Shown here piece after piece: positions 1-12,060 of a stretch of DNA of 64,000 nt. The DNA lies in NCBI RefSeq assembly GCF_024349685.1, contig NZ_AP025944.1:4098001-4162000 (forward strand). Reading direction: 5' to 3'. The notes below the pieces were generated by a model. That model did no database searches, was not told the origin of the DNA, and saw nothing but the letters and a program-made list of their open reading frames with translations. Source of the stretch: Pseudomonas sp. LRP2-20. Its GTDB lineage: Bacteria > Pseudomonadota > Gammaproteobacteria > Pseudomonadales > Pseudomonadaceae. Both the position numbers and the translations under genes were made by a program. The number at the start of each line of letters is the position of its first letter. Position 1 is the first letter of the stretch.

Positions 1-422
1 CGATCACCGGCCCCGAGCGTCGCGGCCTGTTGCATTGCATCCTCGACGTCCCCGGCCAGCACAAGGTGCATGCCATCTGCGTGCACCTGTCGCTGCTGGA
101 AAGCCACCGGCAGAAGCAGTTGCAACTGCTGCGCCAGCTCCTCGATGCACTGCCCAAGGATGCACCGGTAATCATCGCCGGCGACTTCAACGACTGGCAG
201 CAACACGGTAACCGCATCCTGCGCCTGCAGCGCGACTTGCACGAGGCCTTCGAGCGCCACCACGGCCTGCTCGCCCGCACCTACCCGGCCCGCTTGCCGC
301 TACTGCGCCTGGACCGCATCTACCTGCGCAATGCCGATAGCCATGCGCCGCAGATTCTGGGGCACAAACCTTGGACGCACCTTTCCGACCACTTGCCACT
401 GGCCGTTGAGGTCAGGTTGTAA
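1..422 (+). CDS. Endonuclease/exonuclease/phosphatase (EEP) family protein, C-terminal part
   Basis: The reading frame is open from base 3, so the gene starts left of the window; about 139 residues are visible. The motif IIAGDFNDW followed by LDRIYLR and a final SDHLPLAVEV is the typical C-terminal half of the EEP fold: Asp/Asn of GDFND and the SDH His-Asp pair are the metal-dependent catalytic residues. Family members cleave phosphodiester bonds in nucleic acids or phospholipids; the substrate cannot be told from this fragment. The gene stands outside the minus-strand glycogen operon that follows. The 320 bases after it hold no gene, only a possible promoter for the next one. Confidence 0.8.
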   Translation, partial: ITGPERRGLLHCILDVPGQHKVHAICVHLSLLESHRQKQLQLLRQLLDALPKDAPVIIAGDFNDWQQHGNRILRLQRDLHEAFERHHGLLARTYPARLPLLRLDRIYLRNADSHAPQILGHKPWTHLSDHLPLAVEVRL

Positions 423-542
423 CAATGATTCGGCATAGCCAATGGCGCAGAAATAGCGATCACCGCTATACCAAACAACTTCGCCAAGATAATCATAGGG
501 TTAACGGCAGTCACGGAGTGTGAACAGACCTTTCACGCTTTC

Positions 543-571
543 TTGACGCAAGCCCCGGACTCTCCTTAGCT
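543..571 (+). promoter_or_regulatory. Possible sigma-70 promoter for the beta-barrel gene
   Basis: TTGACG at 543-548 and TTAGCT at 566-571 are separated by 17 bases. The -35 is good and the -10 is poor, so this is a weak call. It lies in the 320-base gap 423-742 and would give a leader of about 165 bases. The rest of the gap shows only GC-rich imperfect inverted repeats around 600-640 and no gene. Confidence 0.3.
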
Positions 572-742
572 GAACAGTATCACTAGACGTAAAAACTCGC
601 GCCGGGCCTCTAGCTCGCGCCTTTGTGCGCGCTCGCGAAAGCTGGCGTGCTGGTTTGGGTCGCCCTCTGTTTTTGTCGTACAGCTCGTGACAACAGGCCA
701 GGTCCTTGGGCTTTGCAACAAAAAAAACAGAGGAGATCCGCC

Positions 743-1822
743 ATGAAAAGAACCTCGAATCCCTTGCGCTTCGATCATTTTTTCTACGCGGTTTCCACGT
801 CGATGCTTCTGGCAACCCCGGTGGAAACGTTCGCGTTCGAATTGCAGGAAGATCCGATCTCCCCCAGCTACCTGCAACACGCGACGGTGCCGACGTTGTC
901 GCTCGACCCGGTCAGCGCCAGCGGCCTGAGCCTGGGTACGCTTAACGCCTTCAGTGAGAAGATGGGCGAACGGCACAGCCTGCCAGCCCCCGACCTGGTG
1001 GGCGGCCAGTGGGCACAGTTCTTCCCTGGCGCCACGCCGCAGCCTGGCGCGCGGACGCCAGAGCAGCTGGAAGCGCCCAGCCAGCAACTGATGATCGGCC
1101 CGGACCTGTTCGTGCGTGAAACCGCCGATGGCAACGTGCACCGTGCGGGCATCTTCGTGGGGCACAACAACCTGCAGAGCAGCTTCAACGGCGCACGGCC
1201 GTTGCTGGGGGACAAGCAGCGCAATGCGGTCAACCTCAGCGGCGAGAGCCTGGGGGTGTACTGGAGCATGACCCATGAGCAAGGCTGGCACCTGGATGCC
1301 GTGGCCATGGGCTCACGCATCGAGGTGATGGGCCGTGGCGACAAAGGCCAACGGCTGGATGACAGCGGCCATGCGATGACCTTCTCGGTGGAGGGCGGTT
1401 ACCCGATCGGCCTGGGGGGTGGCTGGGTGATCGAGCCCCAGGCGCAGTTGATCAACCAGCAGTTCTTCCCCGGCAACCAGGTGCAGGCAGAGACCTTGCA
1501 GGCCTTTGACAGCCAGCCCAGCTGGAGCGGACGCGTGGGTGCCAAATTGTCCGGGCGCTACGAGGTCAAAGGCATGCCGATCGAGCCCTATGTGCGGACC
1601 AACGTCTGGTATGACTTCAACGACACCAGCGAGGTGAAGCTGGACCAGGTCGACAAGATCTCCAGCTCGCGTTATTCGACCACGGTGGAACTGGGTTTGG
1701 GGCTGGTGGCACGAGTGACACCATCGGTGGCGCTGTTTGTCAGTGCCGATTACAGCAGCGATGTGGATGGCAACGACCTCAACGGGCTGATTGGCAGCCT
1801 TGGGGTGCGGATGCGGTGGTAG
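743..1822 (+). CDS. Autotransporter-type outer-membrane beta-barrel protein without a long passenger
   Basis: The start ATG at 743 is chosen because AGGAG lies at 731-735; the frame is open further upstream but without a ribosome site. The 359-residue product has a basic start and a hydrophobic segment (about residues 15-32), consistent with an unusual signal peptide. The rest is rich in alternating polar/aromatic strands (GVYWSMTHEQGWHLDAVAM, GGGWVIEPQAQLI, YVRTNVWYDF) and ends in SLGVRMRW, the terminal aromatic residue needed for outer-membrane assembly. This resembles the translocator barrel of autotransporters, about 270 residues, preceded by only some 100 residues instead of a long passenger. 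It is monocistronic, bounded downstream by a REPIN. The function is unknown; it could be a degenerate autotransporter or a porin-like barrel. Confidence 0.75.
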   Translation: MKRTSNPLRFDHFFYAVSTSMLLATPVETFAFELQEDPISPSYLQHATVPTLSLDPVSASGLSLGTLNAFSEKMGERHSLPAPDLVGGQWAQFFPGATPQPGARTPEQLEAPSQQLMIGPDLFVRETADGNVHRAGIFVGHNNLQSSFNGARPLLGDKQRNAVNLSGESLGVYWSMTHEQGWHLDAVAMGSRIEVMGRGDKGQRLDDSGHAMTFSVEGGYPIGLGGGWVIEPQAQLINQQFFPGNQVQAETLQAFDSQPSWSGRVGAKLSGRYEVKGMPIEPYVRTNVWYDFNDTSEVKLDQVDKISSSRYSTTVELGLGLVARVTPSVALFVSADYSSDVDGNDLNGLIGSLGVRMRW

Positions 1823-1830
1823 GCAGGCAC

Positions 1831-1924
1831 GGCCTCTTCGCGGGCAAGCCCGCTCCCACAGAAATAGCACTCACCTGAAGGTTGGTGCAGTACCTGTGGG
1901 AGCGGGCTTGCCCGCGAAGAGGCC
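1831..1924. repeat. REPIN (inverted REP pair) between barrel gene and glgB
   Basis: The 30-base arm at 1831-1860, GGCCTCTTCGCGGGCAAGCC plus CGCTCCCACA, recurs as its exact reverse complement at 1895-1924. Each arm also contains the small hairpin GCGGGCAAGCCCGC. It lies between convergent genes and may serve as a bidirectional transcription barrier. Confidence 0.9.
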
Positions 1925-1939
1925 GACACAGGCGATGAA

Positions 1940-4150
1940 TCAGGCCGGTTTCATTACCAGAACCCCAAGCGGCGGCAGGTTCAGCGCCAATGACAGTGGC
2001 TGCCCATGGCTGGCCACTTGATCACTCTCCACCGCCCCCAGATTGCCGACATTCGACCCGGCATACAGCTCGGCATCGCTGTTGAGCAACTCCTGCCAAC
2101 GCGCCCCGAACGGCACGCCAATCCGGTACCCCTCGCGCGGCACCGGGGTAAAGTTGGCCACCACCAGCAGCGGCTCGCCCTGGCTGCTCCAGCGTAACCA
2201 GGCATACACGCTGTTGTGCGCGTCATCGCCGATCAGCCACTGGAAGCCCTGGGGCTGGCAGTCCTGCTCGTGCAGCGCCGGCAGCTCGCGGTACAGGCGG
2301 TTCAGGTCACCGACCAGGCGCTGCACGCCCTGGTGTTCCGGGTACTGCAGCAGGTACCAGTCCAGCTGGTGGTCGTGGTTCCACTCGCGCCACTGGCCGA
2401 ACTCGCAGCCCATGAACAGCAGCTTCTTGCCTGGGTGGGTCCACATGAAGGTCAGGTAGGCGCGCAGGTTGGCGAACTTCTGCCAGCGGTCGCCGGGCAT
2501 CTTGTCGATCAACGAATGCTTGCCGTGCACCACCTCATCATGGGAAATGGGCAGGATGAAATGCTCGGAGTAGGCGTAGATCAGGCCGAAGCTCATTTCG
2601 TTGTGGTGATAGGTGCGGTGCACCGGGTCGTTCTGGATGTAATGCAAGGTGTCGTGCATCCAGCCCATGTTCCACTTGTAGGCAAAACCCAGGCCGCCCT
2701 GCTGGATCGGCTGGCTGACGCCTGGCCAGGCGGTGGACTCCTCGGCGATGATCAGCGCCCCCGGCGCCTCGTGGGCGGCGATGCCGTTGAGGTGGCGGAT
2801 GAAGTCGATGGCCTCGAGGTTTTCGCGCCCACCGTGGCGGTTTGGCACCCACTCGCCGGCCTTGCGCGAATAGTCGCGGTACAGCATCGAAGCGACCGCA
2901 TCGACGCGCAGGCCGTCGACATGGAAGTGCTTGAGCCAGTGCAGCGCCGAGGCCAGCATGAAACCGCGCACTTCGTTGCGGCCAAGGTTGTAGATCAGCG
3001 TGTTCCAGTCCTGGTGGAAGCCTTCCAGCGGGTTGTCGTACTCATACAGTGCGGTGCCGTCGAAACGCGCCAGGCCATGTTCGTCGGTGGGGAAATGCGC
3101 CGGCACCCAATCGAGGATCACGCCGATGCCGCCCTGGTGGCAGGCATCGACGAAGAACGCGAAGTCCTCGGCGCTGCCATAGCGTGAAGTCGGGGCGAAC
3201 AACGACAGCGGCTGATAGCCCCAGGAACCACCGAATGGATGCTCCATGATCGGCAACAGTTCGATGTGGGTGAAGCCCAGCTGCTGCACGTAAGGCACCA
3301 GGCGTTCGGCAAGCTCGCGCCAGTTGTAGTAGCGCGACACTTCTCCCAGTTCGTCGAGCTCGCATTGCCAGGAGCCGGGGTGCAGTTCGTAGATCGACAG
3401 CGGTGCACTGTAGGCATGGCGCTGGGCGCGGTGTTCCATCCAGTCGTGGTCATGCCATTCGTGGCTCAGCTCACCGGCCACCTTCGACGCCGTACTCGGC
3501 GGCAGCTCGGTGGCGCGGGCCAGCGGGTCAGCCTTGAGCGGCAGTATGCCGTCCTTGCCGAGCACTTCGAACTTGTAGGTTTCACCCACGCCCAAGCGCG
3601 GCACGAACAGCTCCCACACCCCGGCGCTGTGGCGCAGGCGCATGGGGTGGCGGCGGCCGTCCCAGTTGTTGAAGTCGCCCACCACCGAGACCCGTCGGGC
3701 ATTGGGTGCCCACACCGAGAAGCACACGCCATCGATGCCATCGACCTGGACCGGCTGGGCGCCAAAGCGCCCGGACAAGTCGCGGTGATTGCCCTCGGCG
3801 AACAGGTAGAGGTCCATGTCACCCAGTTGCGGGCCAAAGCTGTAGGGGTCTTCGGTCACCTGCTCGCCCCCGGCCCAGCCGATCTGCAGCAGGTACGGGT
3901 GTGCCTCATCAAGGTGCGCGCTGAACAGGCCGGGCAGGCTGCCCTGCACCATTTCGGCGAGGACACGCCCATCATGGCGCGCCAGCAGCCGCACGTTCAG
4001 CGCATTGGGCAGGAACGCCCGCACCAGCAAGCCGCCCTGCCCGTCTGCATGGGGGCCCAGCACTGCAAATGGATCGGCGTGCTCGGCGCGGGCCAGGGCA
4101 TCCAGGTCACGTTGCCGAAGGCCGCCGTTATCACGCGTGGTTGCATTCAT
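1940..4150 (-). CDS. glgB: 1,4-alpha-glucan branching enzyme GlgB
   Basis: This cytoplasmic GH13 enzyme introduces alpha-1,6 branches into alpha-1,4-glucan; here it would act on the glucan made by GlgE. The 736-residue length fits the family. An N-terminal CBM48-type region is followed by the catalytic barrel with [10 protein letters not shown] (nucleophile Asp), [11 protein letters not shown] (acid/base Glu) and [10 protein letters not shown] (third carboxylate), and a C-terminal beta domain. The ATG (4150-4148) directly follows the TAG of treS (4153-4151) with no gap, so the two are surely co-transcribed and probably translationally coupled. It is the last gene of glgE-treS-glgB, and the REPIN at 1831-1924 lies downstream. 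Confidence 0.97.
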   Translation of the reverse strand: MNATTRDNGGLRQRDLDALARAEHADPFAVLGPHADGQGGLLVRAFLPNALNVRLLARHDGRVLAEMVQGSLPGLFSAHLDEAHPYLLQIGWAGGEQVTEDPYSFGPQLGDMDLYLFAEGNHRDLSGRFGAQPVQVDGIDGVCFSVWAPNARRVSVVGDFNNWDGRRHPMRLRHSAGVWELFVPRLGVGETYKFEVLGKDGILPLKADPLARATELPPSTASKVAGELSHEWHDHDWMEHRAQRHAYSAPLSIYELHPGSWQCELDELGEVSRYYNWRELAERLVPYVQQLGFTHIELLPIMEHPFGGSWGYQPLSLFAPTSRYGSAEDFAFFVDACHQGGIGVILDWVPAHFPTDEHGLARFDGTALYEYDNPLEGFHQDWNTLIYNLGRNEVRGFMLASALHWLKHFHVDGLRVDAVASMLYRDYSRKAGEWVPNRHGGRENLEAIDFIRHLNGIAAHEAPGALIIAEESTAWPGVSQPIQQGGLGFAYKWNMGWMHDTLHYIQNDPVHRTYHHNEMSFGLIYAYSEHFILPISHDEVVHGKHSLIDKMPGDRWQKFANLRAYLTFMWTHPGKKLLFMGCEFGQWREWNHDHQLDWYLLQYPEHQGVQRLVGDLNRLYRELPALHEQDCQPQGFQWLIGDDAHNSVYAWLRWSSQGEPLLVVANFTPVPREGYRIGVPFGARWQELLNSDAELYAGSNVGNLGAVESDQVASHGQPLSLALNLPPLGVLVMKPA

Positions 4151-7468
<3,318 letters not shown>

Positions 7469-7505
7469 GGGTGACTCCTTTCTGTCCTGGGTTCGGCGAG
7501 ATCCT

Positions 7506-7590
7506 TGTGGGAGCGGGCTTGCCCGCGAAGCAGGCACCGCAGTGGATGGCACCGGCTTTGCCGGTGTTCGCGGGCAAGCCCGCTCCCACA
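7506..7590. repeat. REPIN between glgE and treS inside the operon
   Basis: TGTGGGAGCGGGCTTGCCCG at 7506-7525 (arm to 7529) is inverted at 7567-7590. It is the only REPIN here that interrupts an apparent operon, so the hairpin could trim or stabilise mRNA ends and set glgE against treS/glgB levels; that effect is inferred, not seen. Confidence 0.9.
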
Positions 7591-7609
7591 GGGAATGTGG
7601 CGTGCCGTG

Positions 7610-9628
7610 CTAACGGGCCTTTTCTATGCGCCAGATGCCGAACGGCTGGTGCCAGGGTTCGATACGCATCCACTGGGTCTTGCCATGCCAGGTCCAGCGA
7701 TGGCCGTTCATCAGGTCCTCGCCGTGGGTGTCGGCGTTGTCATCCAGCCCCAACTCCCACAATGGCAACTCGAAACTGGCTTCCTGGGCGTTGTGCGGGT
7801 CGAGGCTGATCGCCACCAGGATGTAGTTGTCGCGCTCGGGCGTGCGCTTGGCGAAGTACAGGATGTTGTCGTTCCAGCAGTTGAAGAACGCCACGCCCAG
7901 GTGGGTGTGCAACGCCCGGTTCTGCCGGCGGATACGGTTGAGCTGGGCAATTTCGGCAATGATGTTGCCGGGCTGGTTGAAATCACGCGGGCGGATCTCG
8001 TACTTCTCCGAATCCAGGTACTCCTCCTTGCCCGGCAGTGGCGTGCCTTCGCACAGTTCGAAGCCTGAATACATGCCCCACAGCCCCGACCCCATGGTCG
8101 CCAGTGCGGCGCGGATGAGGAAGCCGGCACGGCCCGAGCTGTGCAGGAAAAAGGGGTTGATGTCGGGCGTATTGACGAAGAAATTCGGCCGGTAGCAGTA
8201 GCACCACGGCGGCTGGTTGAGTTCCTCGAAATATTCGCGCAGCTCCTGCTTGGTGTTGCGCCAGGTGAAGTAGGTGTAGCTCTGCGCATACCCCACCTTG
8301 CCCAGGCGCGCCATCATCGCCGGCCGGGTGAAGGCCTCGGCCAGGAAGATCACCTCGGGGTGCTGGCTGCGCACATTGGCGATCAGCCATTGCCAGAACG
8401 GCAGCGGCTTGGTGTGCGGGTTGTCGACGCGGAAGGTCTTCACGCCCTCCTCGACCCAGCCAACCACCACGTCACGCAGGGCCAGCCACAGGCTCGGTAC
8501 CGCGTCGGCGGCGTAGAAGTCGACGTTGACGATGTCCTGGTATTTCTTCGGCGGGTTTTCGGCGTAGCGGATGGTGCCGTCGGGGCGCCAGCTGAACCAG
8601 CCAGGGTGCTCCTTGAGCCAGGGGTGATCCTGGGAGCACTGGATGGCGAAGTCCAGGGCGATCTCCAGGCCGTGCTCGGCGGCGGCGGCGACCAGGCGGC
8701 GGAAGTCCTCGCGCGTGCCCAGCTGCGGGTGGATGGCCTCGTGGCCACCCTCGGGGCTGCCGATCGCGTAGGGGCTGCCGGGGTCGCCGGGCTCGGCGCG
8801 CAACGCATTGTTGCGGCCCTTGCGGTGCTGGGTGCCGATCGGGTGGATCGGCGGGAAGTACAGCACATCGAAGCCCATGTCGCGGATCATCGGCAAACGT
8901 TCGTGCACGTCGTTGAAGGTGCCGTGGCGCTCGGGGCTGTCGGTGATCGAACGCGGGAACAGCTCGTACCAGCTGGCGAACAGTGCGGCCGGCCGGTCGA
9001 CATCGAGGGGGAACTCACGGCTGCGGGTCAGGTAGCTGCGGTGCTCGGCTTCGGCCATCAGCCGTGCGGTGTCAGGGTGCAGCAGCAGCGCCACCTGGTC
9101 ATCGGCCTTGAGCGAAGCCAGCTGCTGTTGCAAGGCTGCGATCTCTTCGCGCAGCACGCCTTCGCTGAGGTCGATGCCCTGGCCGAGCATCAGCCGCCCC
9201 TCTTCCAGCTCCAGCTCGACCGCGACGCCGGCGTGGTACTTCTTCTCCAGGTCGTGGCAATAGGTGGCGAACGGGTCGATCCAGGCCTCGATGCTGAACA
9301 GGTGCGGGCCCAGTTCGGTGGGGGTGAAATCAGCCAGCCACAGGTCATTGCCCGGCGACTGCATTGGCACGCAGTGCCAGCGGCGGCTGTGCGCCTGGCG
9401 CCAGTTGAGCATGACCACCAGGCGGTCGTGGCCGTCGCTGTAGACCTTGCTGCTGACCGTAACCTGTTGGCCGCTGACGGCCTTGGCGGCGAACGTGCCG
9501 GCTTCGAGCACGGGTTGGGTGTCTTCGATGACGATGCGTGGCGCCAGCAGCGCCTGGGACAGGCTGATGGCCTGATCCGGGTGATCATTCGCCGTGGGCG
9601 CACTTTCAAAGGGCTCGTTTCGTGACAT
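7610..9628 (-). CDS. glgE: Alpha-1,4-glucan:maltose-1-phosphate maltosyltransferase GlgE
   Basis: This 672-residue GH13 enzyme extends linear alpha-1,4-glucan with maltosyl units from maltose-1-phosphate, releasing phosphate. The catalytic barrel shows KTFRVDNPHTKP (nucleophile Asp) and VIFLAEAFTRP (acid/base Glu); an N-terminal beta domain (about 35-130) and a long helical insertion precede it. The region IHPIGTQHRKGRNNA is typical of the family. It is the first gene of a minus-strand operon with treS and glgB, giving the complete trehalose-to-glucan route. The start ATG at 9628 has a purine-rich GAGGGAGC upstream. Glycogen made this way often links to stationary phase or osmotic stress, but no regulatory site is evident. 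Confidence 0.96.
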   Translation of the reverse strand: MSRNEPFESAPTANDHPDQAISLSQALLAPRIVIEDTQPVLEAGTFAAKAVSGQQVTVSSKVYSDGHDRLVVMLNWRQAHSRRWHCVPMQSPGNDLWLADFTPTELGPHLFSIEAWIDPFATYCHDLEKKYHAGVAVELELEEGRLMLGQGIDLSEGVLREEIAALQQQLASLKADDQVALLLHPDTARLMAEAEHRSYLTRSREFPLDVDRPAALFASWYELFPRSITDSPERHGTFNDVHERLPMIRDMGFDVLYFPPIHPIGTQHRKGRNNALRAEPGDPGSPYAIGSPEGGHEAIHPQLGTREDFRRLVAAAAEHGLEIALDFAIQCSQDHPWLKEHPGWFSWRPDGTIRYAENPPKKYQDIVNVDFYAADAVPSLWLALRDVVVGWVEEGVKTFRVDNPHTKPLPFWQWLIANVRSQHPEVIFLAEAFTRPAMMARLGKVGYAQSYTYFTWRNTKQELREYFEELNQPPWCYCYRPNFFVNTPDINPFFLHSSGRAGFLIRAALATMGSGLWGMYSGFELCEGTPLPGKEEYLDSEKYEIRPRDFNQPGNIIAEIAQLNRIRRQNRALHTHLGVAFFNCWNDNILYFAKRTPERDNYILVAISLDPHNAQEASFELPLWELGLDDNADTHGEDLMNGHRWTWHGKTQWMRIEPWHQPFGIWRIEKAR

Positions 9629-9768
9629 CGACCTTGCTCCCTCAGGCTTGTGGCGGTAAGGGTTCAGAGCCGGGCGCAGACAAGGGGTTCAAAATAATTG
9701 AGCGAACGGCAACTGCCGGCGGTCAGAGCCTGCAGCACCTCTTCAATTCACCCCTGCGAGGCCAGGCC

Positions 9769-9930
9769 ATGAACATTCCCATTCCACCGGAAACACCCGA
9801 CCCCAACATCGACGACCCGAGCCTGCCGCCGCCCGTGCCGGAAAAGGATCCGGACGAGCTGCCGATCAAGCCGACCGTACCGCCGACGGTGGGTGATCCG
9901 CCGAGTGATGAACCACCGGTGAAGGCTTAA
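9769..9930 (+). CDS. Small proline-rich conserved hypothetical protein
   Basis: A 53-residue, acidic, proline-rich product (about one third Pro) begins MNIPIPPETPDPNIDDP and ends PPSDEPPVKA. ATG at 9769 is preceded by GCGAGG. I remember near-identical small proteins in many pseudomonads, which supports a real gene; no domain or function is recognised. It has no cysteines and no membrane segment and is predicted to be disordered. It is divergent from glgE, which starts 140 bases away, so the two may share a promoter region. Confidence 0.6.
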   Translation: MNIPIPPETPDPNIDDPSLPPPVPEKDPDELPIKPTVPPTVGDPPSDEPPVKA

Positions 9931-9975
9931 GGGTAGACCCGCTGTTCATGAAGGGTGGGCGGACTCGCCGTTAAA

Positions 9976-10038
9976 TATGTCTGCCTGTGCCACCGAGCGC
10001 CGCCCACGCGGCGCTCGATCTCGACCCCAGCAGACATA
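9976..10038. terminator. Two-level palindrome between convergent genes
   Basis: An inner hairpin CGAGCGCCG/CGGCGCTCG (9994-10002 with 10009-10017) is enclosed by outer arms TATGTCTGC (9976-9984) and GCAGACATA (10030-10038). It lies between the convergent proline-rich gene and the acyl-CoA synthetase gene, so a bidirectional terminator role is plausible although there is no T-run. The inner stem resembles the outer part of the 240-bp palindrome at 17664-17905. Confidence 0.5.
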
Positions 10039-10059
10039 CCGCGACGAGCCCTATCAGCC

Positions 10060-11739
10060 TCACTCGGTCACAGCTGCCATCTCCGCCACGCTGATTTCCC
10101 TCATCCGGAACTTCTGCACCTTCCCCGTGACAGTCATCGGAAACTCTTCGACGAAGCGGAAATGCCGCGGCACCTTGAAGTGCGCAATGCGCGCCTTGCA
10201 CCAGCCTTGAAGCTCTTCAACCGTGGCACTGTGCCCCGGATGCAGCTTGATCCAGGCCACGATCTCCTCGCCATAACGGCTGCACGGAATACCCACCACC
10301 TGCGCATCGGCCACCGCCGGGTGGGTGTAGAAGAACTCTTCCAGCTCACGCGGGTAGATGTTCTCGCCGCCACGAATGATCATGTCCTTGTTGCGCCCGA
10401 CGATGCGTACGTAGCCATGCTCGTCCATCACCGCCAGGTCGCCCGAGTGCATCCAGCCGGCCGGGTCGATGGCATCCGCCGTGGCCTGGGGATTGTCCCA
10501 GTAGCCGAGCATCACGCTGTAGCCACGGGTGCACAGTTCGCCGATCTCGCCGCGGGCGACGATGCAGCCGTCGGCGTCCACCAGCTTGGTCTCCAGCTGA
10601 GGCTGGGTGCGGCCGACGGTGGTCACGCGCAGCTCCAGTTCGTCATCCGGGCCGGTCTGCAGGGATACCGGGCTGGTTTCGGTCATGCCATAGGCAATCT
10701 GTACTTGCGCCATGTGCATCTGGTCGATCACCCGGCGCATCACCTCGATCGGGCAGGTAGCGCCAGCCATGATGCCGCTGCGCAGGGTCGACAGGTCCAG
10801 TTGCGTGCGCGACGGGTGGTCGAGCATGGCGATGAACATGGTCGGCACGCCATAGAGGATGCTGGCGCGCTCTTCGGCCACGGCGCGCAGGGTCAGCTCG
10901 GCGTCGAAGGCGTCGTTCGGGTAGACCATGGTGCTGCCGTGGGTGATGCAGCCGAGGTTGGCCATGACCATGCCGAAGCAGTGGTACAACGGCACCGGGA
11001 TCACCATGCGGTCGCGTTCGGTCAAACCCAGGCTTTCGCCGACCATGAAGCCGTTGTTGAGGATGTTGTAGTGGCTGAGCGTGGCACCTTTGGGCGCGCC
11101 GGTGGTGCCGGAGGTGTACTGGATGTTCACCGGCTGGTCGAACTGCAGGCCCTGCTGACGCGCCGCATAGGCTTCGATCGCAGTCTGCCCTGCCCGCTCG
11201 GCCAGGGCTTGCCAGGGCAGGAAGCCGCTGGGCGGGTTGGCCGCCAGGCTGATGACCCCACGCAGTTCGGGCAGGCGCTCACTGGCCAGCTCGCCAAGGT
11301 TGGCGGTCGCCAACTCCGCTACCAGTTCCTGAACCATGGCATGGTAATCGGAGGTCTTGAACGCATCGGCGCACACCAGCCAGCGGCAGCCGGACTGGCG
11401 TAGTACGTACTCCAGTTCACCCACGCGATAGGCCGGGTTGATGTTGACCAGGATCGCACCGACCTTGGCGCTGGCCAGCTGCAGGATGCACCACTGGGCG
11501 CAGTTGGGTGACCAGATGCCGACCCGGTCGCCAGTGTTCACGCCCAGCGCCATCAGGGCGCGGGCATGGATGTCGACCTGTTCGGCCAGCTGCCGCCAGC
11601 TGTAGCGCAGGCCCTGGTGGCGCACCACCAGCGCTTCGCCATCGGCGCAGCGGGCCACGGTGGCATCGAAGGCCTGGCCGATGGTCAGGGTCAGCAGCGG
11701 TTGGTCCTGGCGGCCGCGGGTGTAGCTTGGTTGACTCAT
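10060..11739 (-). CDS. AMP-binding acyl-CoA synthetase, divergent from liu genes
   Basis: This is a 559-residue ANL-superfamily ligase that activates a carboxylic acid through an acyl-AMP to acyl-CoA. Motifs are YTSGTTGAPKGATLSHYN (P-loop), YGMTETSPV, YWDNP...GWMHSGDLAVMDEHGY and, near the end, GKVQKFRMRE with the catalytic Lys. Such FadD-like enzymes take medium-chain or branched acids; the divergent liu operon suggests isovalerate or a related branched acid, but this is inference from context. ATG at 11739 is preceded by AAGGGACACCC. The shared 321-base region to liuA carries two palindromes probably controlling both directions. Confidence 0.92.
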   Translation of the reverse strand: MSQPSYTRGRQDQPLLTLTIGQAFDATVARCADGEALVVRHQGLRYSWRQLAEQVDIHARALMALGVNTGDRVGIWSPNCAQWCILQLASAKVGAILVNINPAYRVGELEYVLRQSGCRWLVCADAFKTSDYHAMVQELVAELATANLGELASERLPELRGVISLAANPPSGFLPWQALAERAGQTAIEAYAARQQGLQFDQPVNIQYTSGTTGAPKGATLSHYNILNNGFMVGESLGLTERDRMVIPVPLYHCFGMVMANLGCITHGSTMVYPNDAFDAELTLRAVAEERASILYGVPTMFIAMLDHPSRTQLDLSTLRSGIMAGATCPIEVMRRVIDQMHMAQVQIAYGMTETSPVSLQTGPDDELELRVTTVGRTQPQLETKLVDADGCIVARGEIGELCTRGYSVMLGYWDNPQATADAIDPAGWMHSGDLAVMDEHGYVRIVGRNKDMIIRGGENIYPRELEEFFYTHPAVADAQVVGIPCSRYGEEIVAWIKLHPGHSATVEELQGWCKARIAHFKVPRHFRFVEEFPMTVTGKVQKFRMREISVAEMAAVTE

Positions 11740-11803
11740 GGGTGTCCCTTCTTGTGGTTGTTCTGGGCACGGCTGAAACGAGCTGGGAATACTCTGGCGC
11801 AGA

Positions 11804-11819
11804 TTTACGTTTACGTAAA
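11804..11819. promoter_or_regulatory. LiuR-like operator 1
   Basis: TTTACGTTTACGTAAA has 7-base arms TTTACGT/ACGTAAA around TT. From published comparative work on branched-chain catabolism I remember a MerR-type regulator (LiuR) with this kind of palindrome upstream of liu genes. The following GGTGATGA is also repeated at operator 2. No liuR gene lies in the window. Confidence 0.7.
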
Positions 11820-11853
11820 GGTGATGATCGGATTGACAGCGACCAAAGGCAGG

Positions 11854-11869
11854 TTTACGTTAACGTAAA
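11854..11869. promoter_or_regulatory. LiuR-like operator 2
   Basis: TTTACGTTAACGTAAA is a perfect 16-base palindrome followed by the same GGTGATGA as operator 1. The two sites are exactly 50 bases apart, close to five helical turns. They lie between the divergent acyl-CoA synthetase and liuA genes. Confidence 0.72.
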
Positions 11870-11901
11870 GGTGATGAACAACACCGGCCCAAGCTTGACG
11901 C

Positions 11902-12002
11902 CGAACCCTGTGGGAGCGGGCTTGCCCGCGAATGCGATCATTTAGGCAATGACGGTGATCCTGCTGACGCTTTCGCGGGCAAGCCCGCTCCCACAGGGTT
12001 CG
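11902..12002. repeat. REPIN in the presumed liu leader
   Basis: The arm at 11902-11932 (starting CGAACCCTGTGGGAGCGGGC) is inverted at 11972-12002. It separates the operators from the liuA start at 12061; if liu transcription begins at the operators, this hairpin is part of the 5' untranslated RNA. Confidence 0.9.
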
Positions 12003-12060
12003 GCGACTCACACTTGAGCTACGGTGTTATCCAATTTCAAGAACAACAAGGTGCCCCCGC

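Noticed and set aside
566..1291. Long minus-strand frame opposite the beta-barrel gene
   Set aside because: It is a shadow frame: no ribosome site, no homology that I recognise, and the plus-strand gene has SD, signal and barrel features.
1831..1924. CRISPR-like repeats among the many short palindromic repeats
   Set aside because: They are single inverted pairs scattered in different intergenic regions, not direct repeats with regular spacers.
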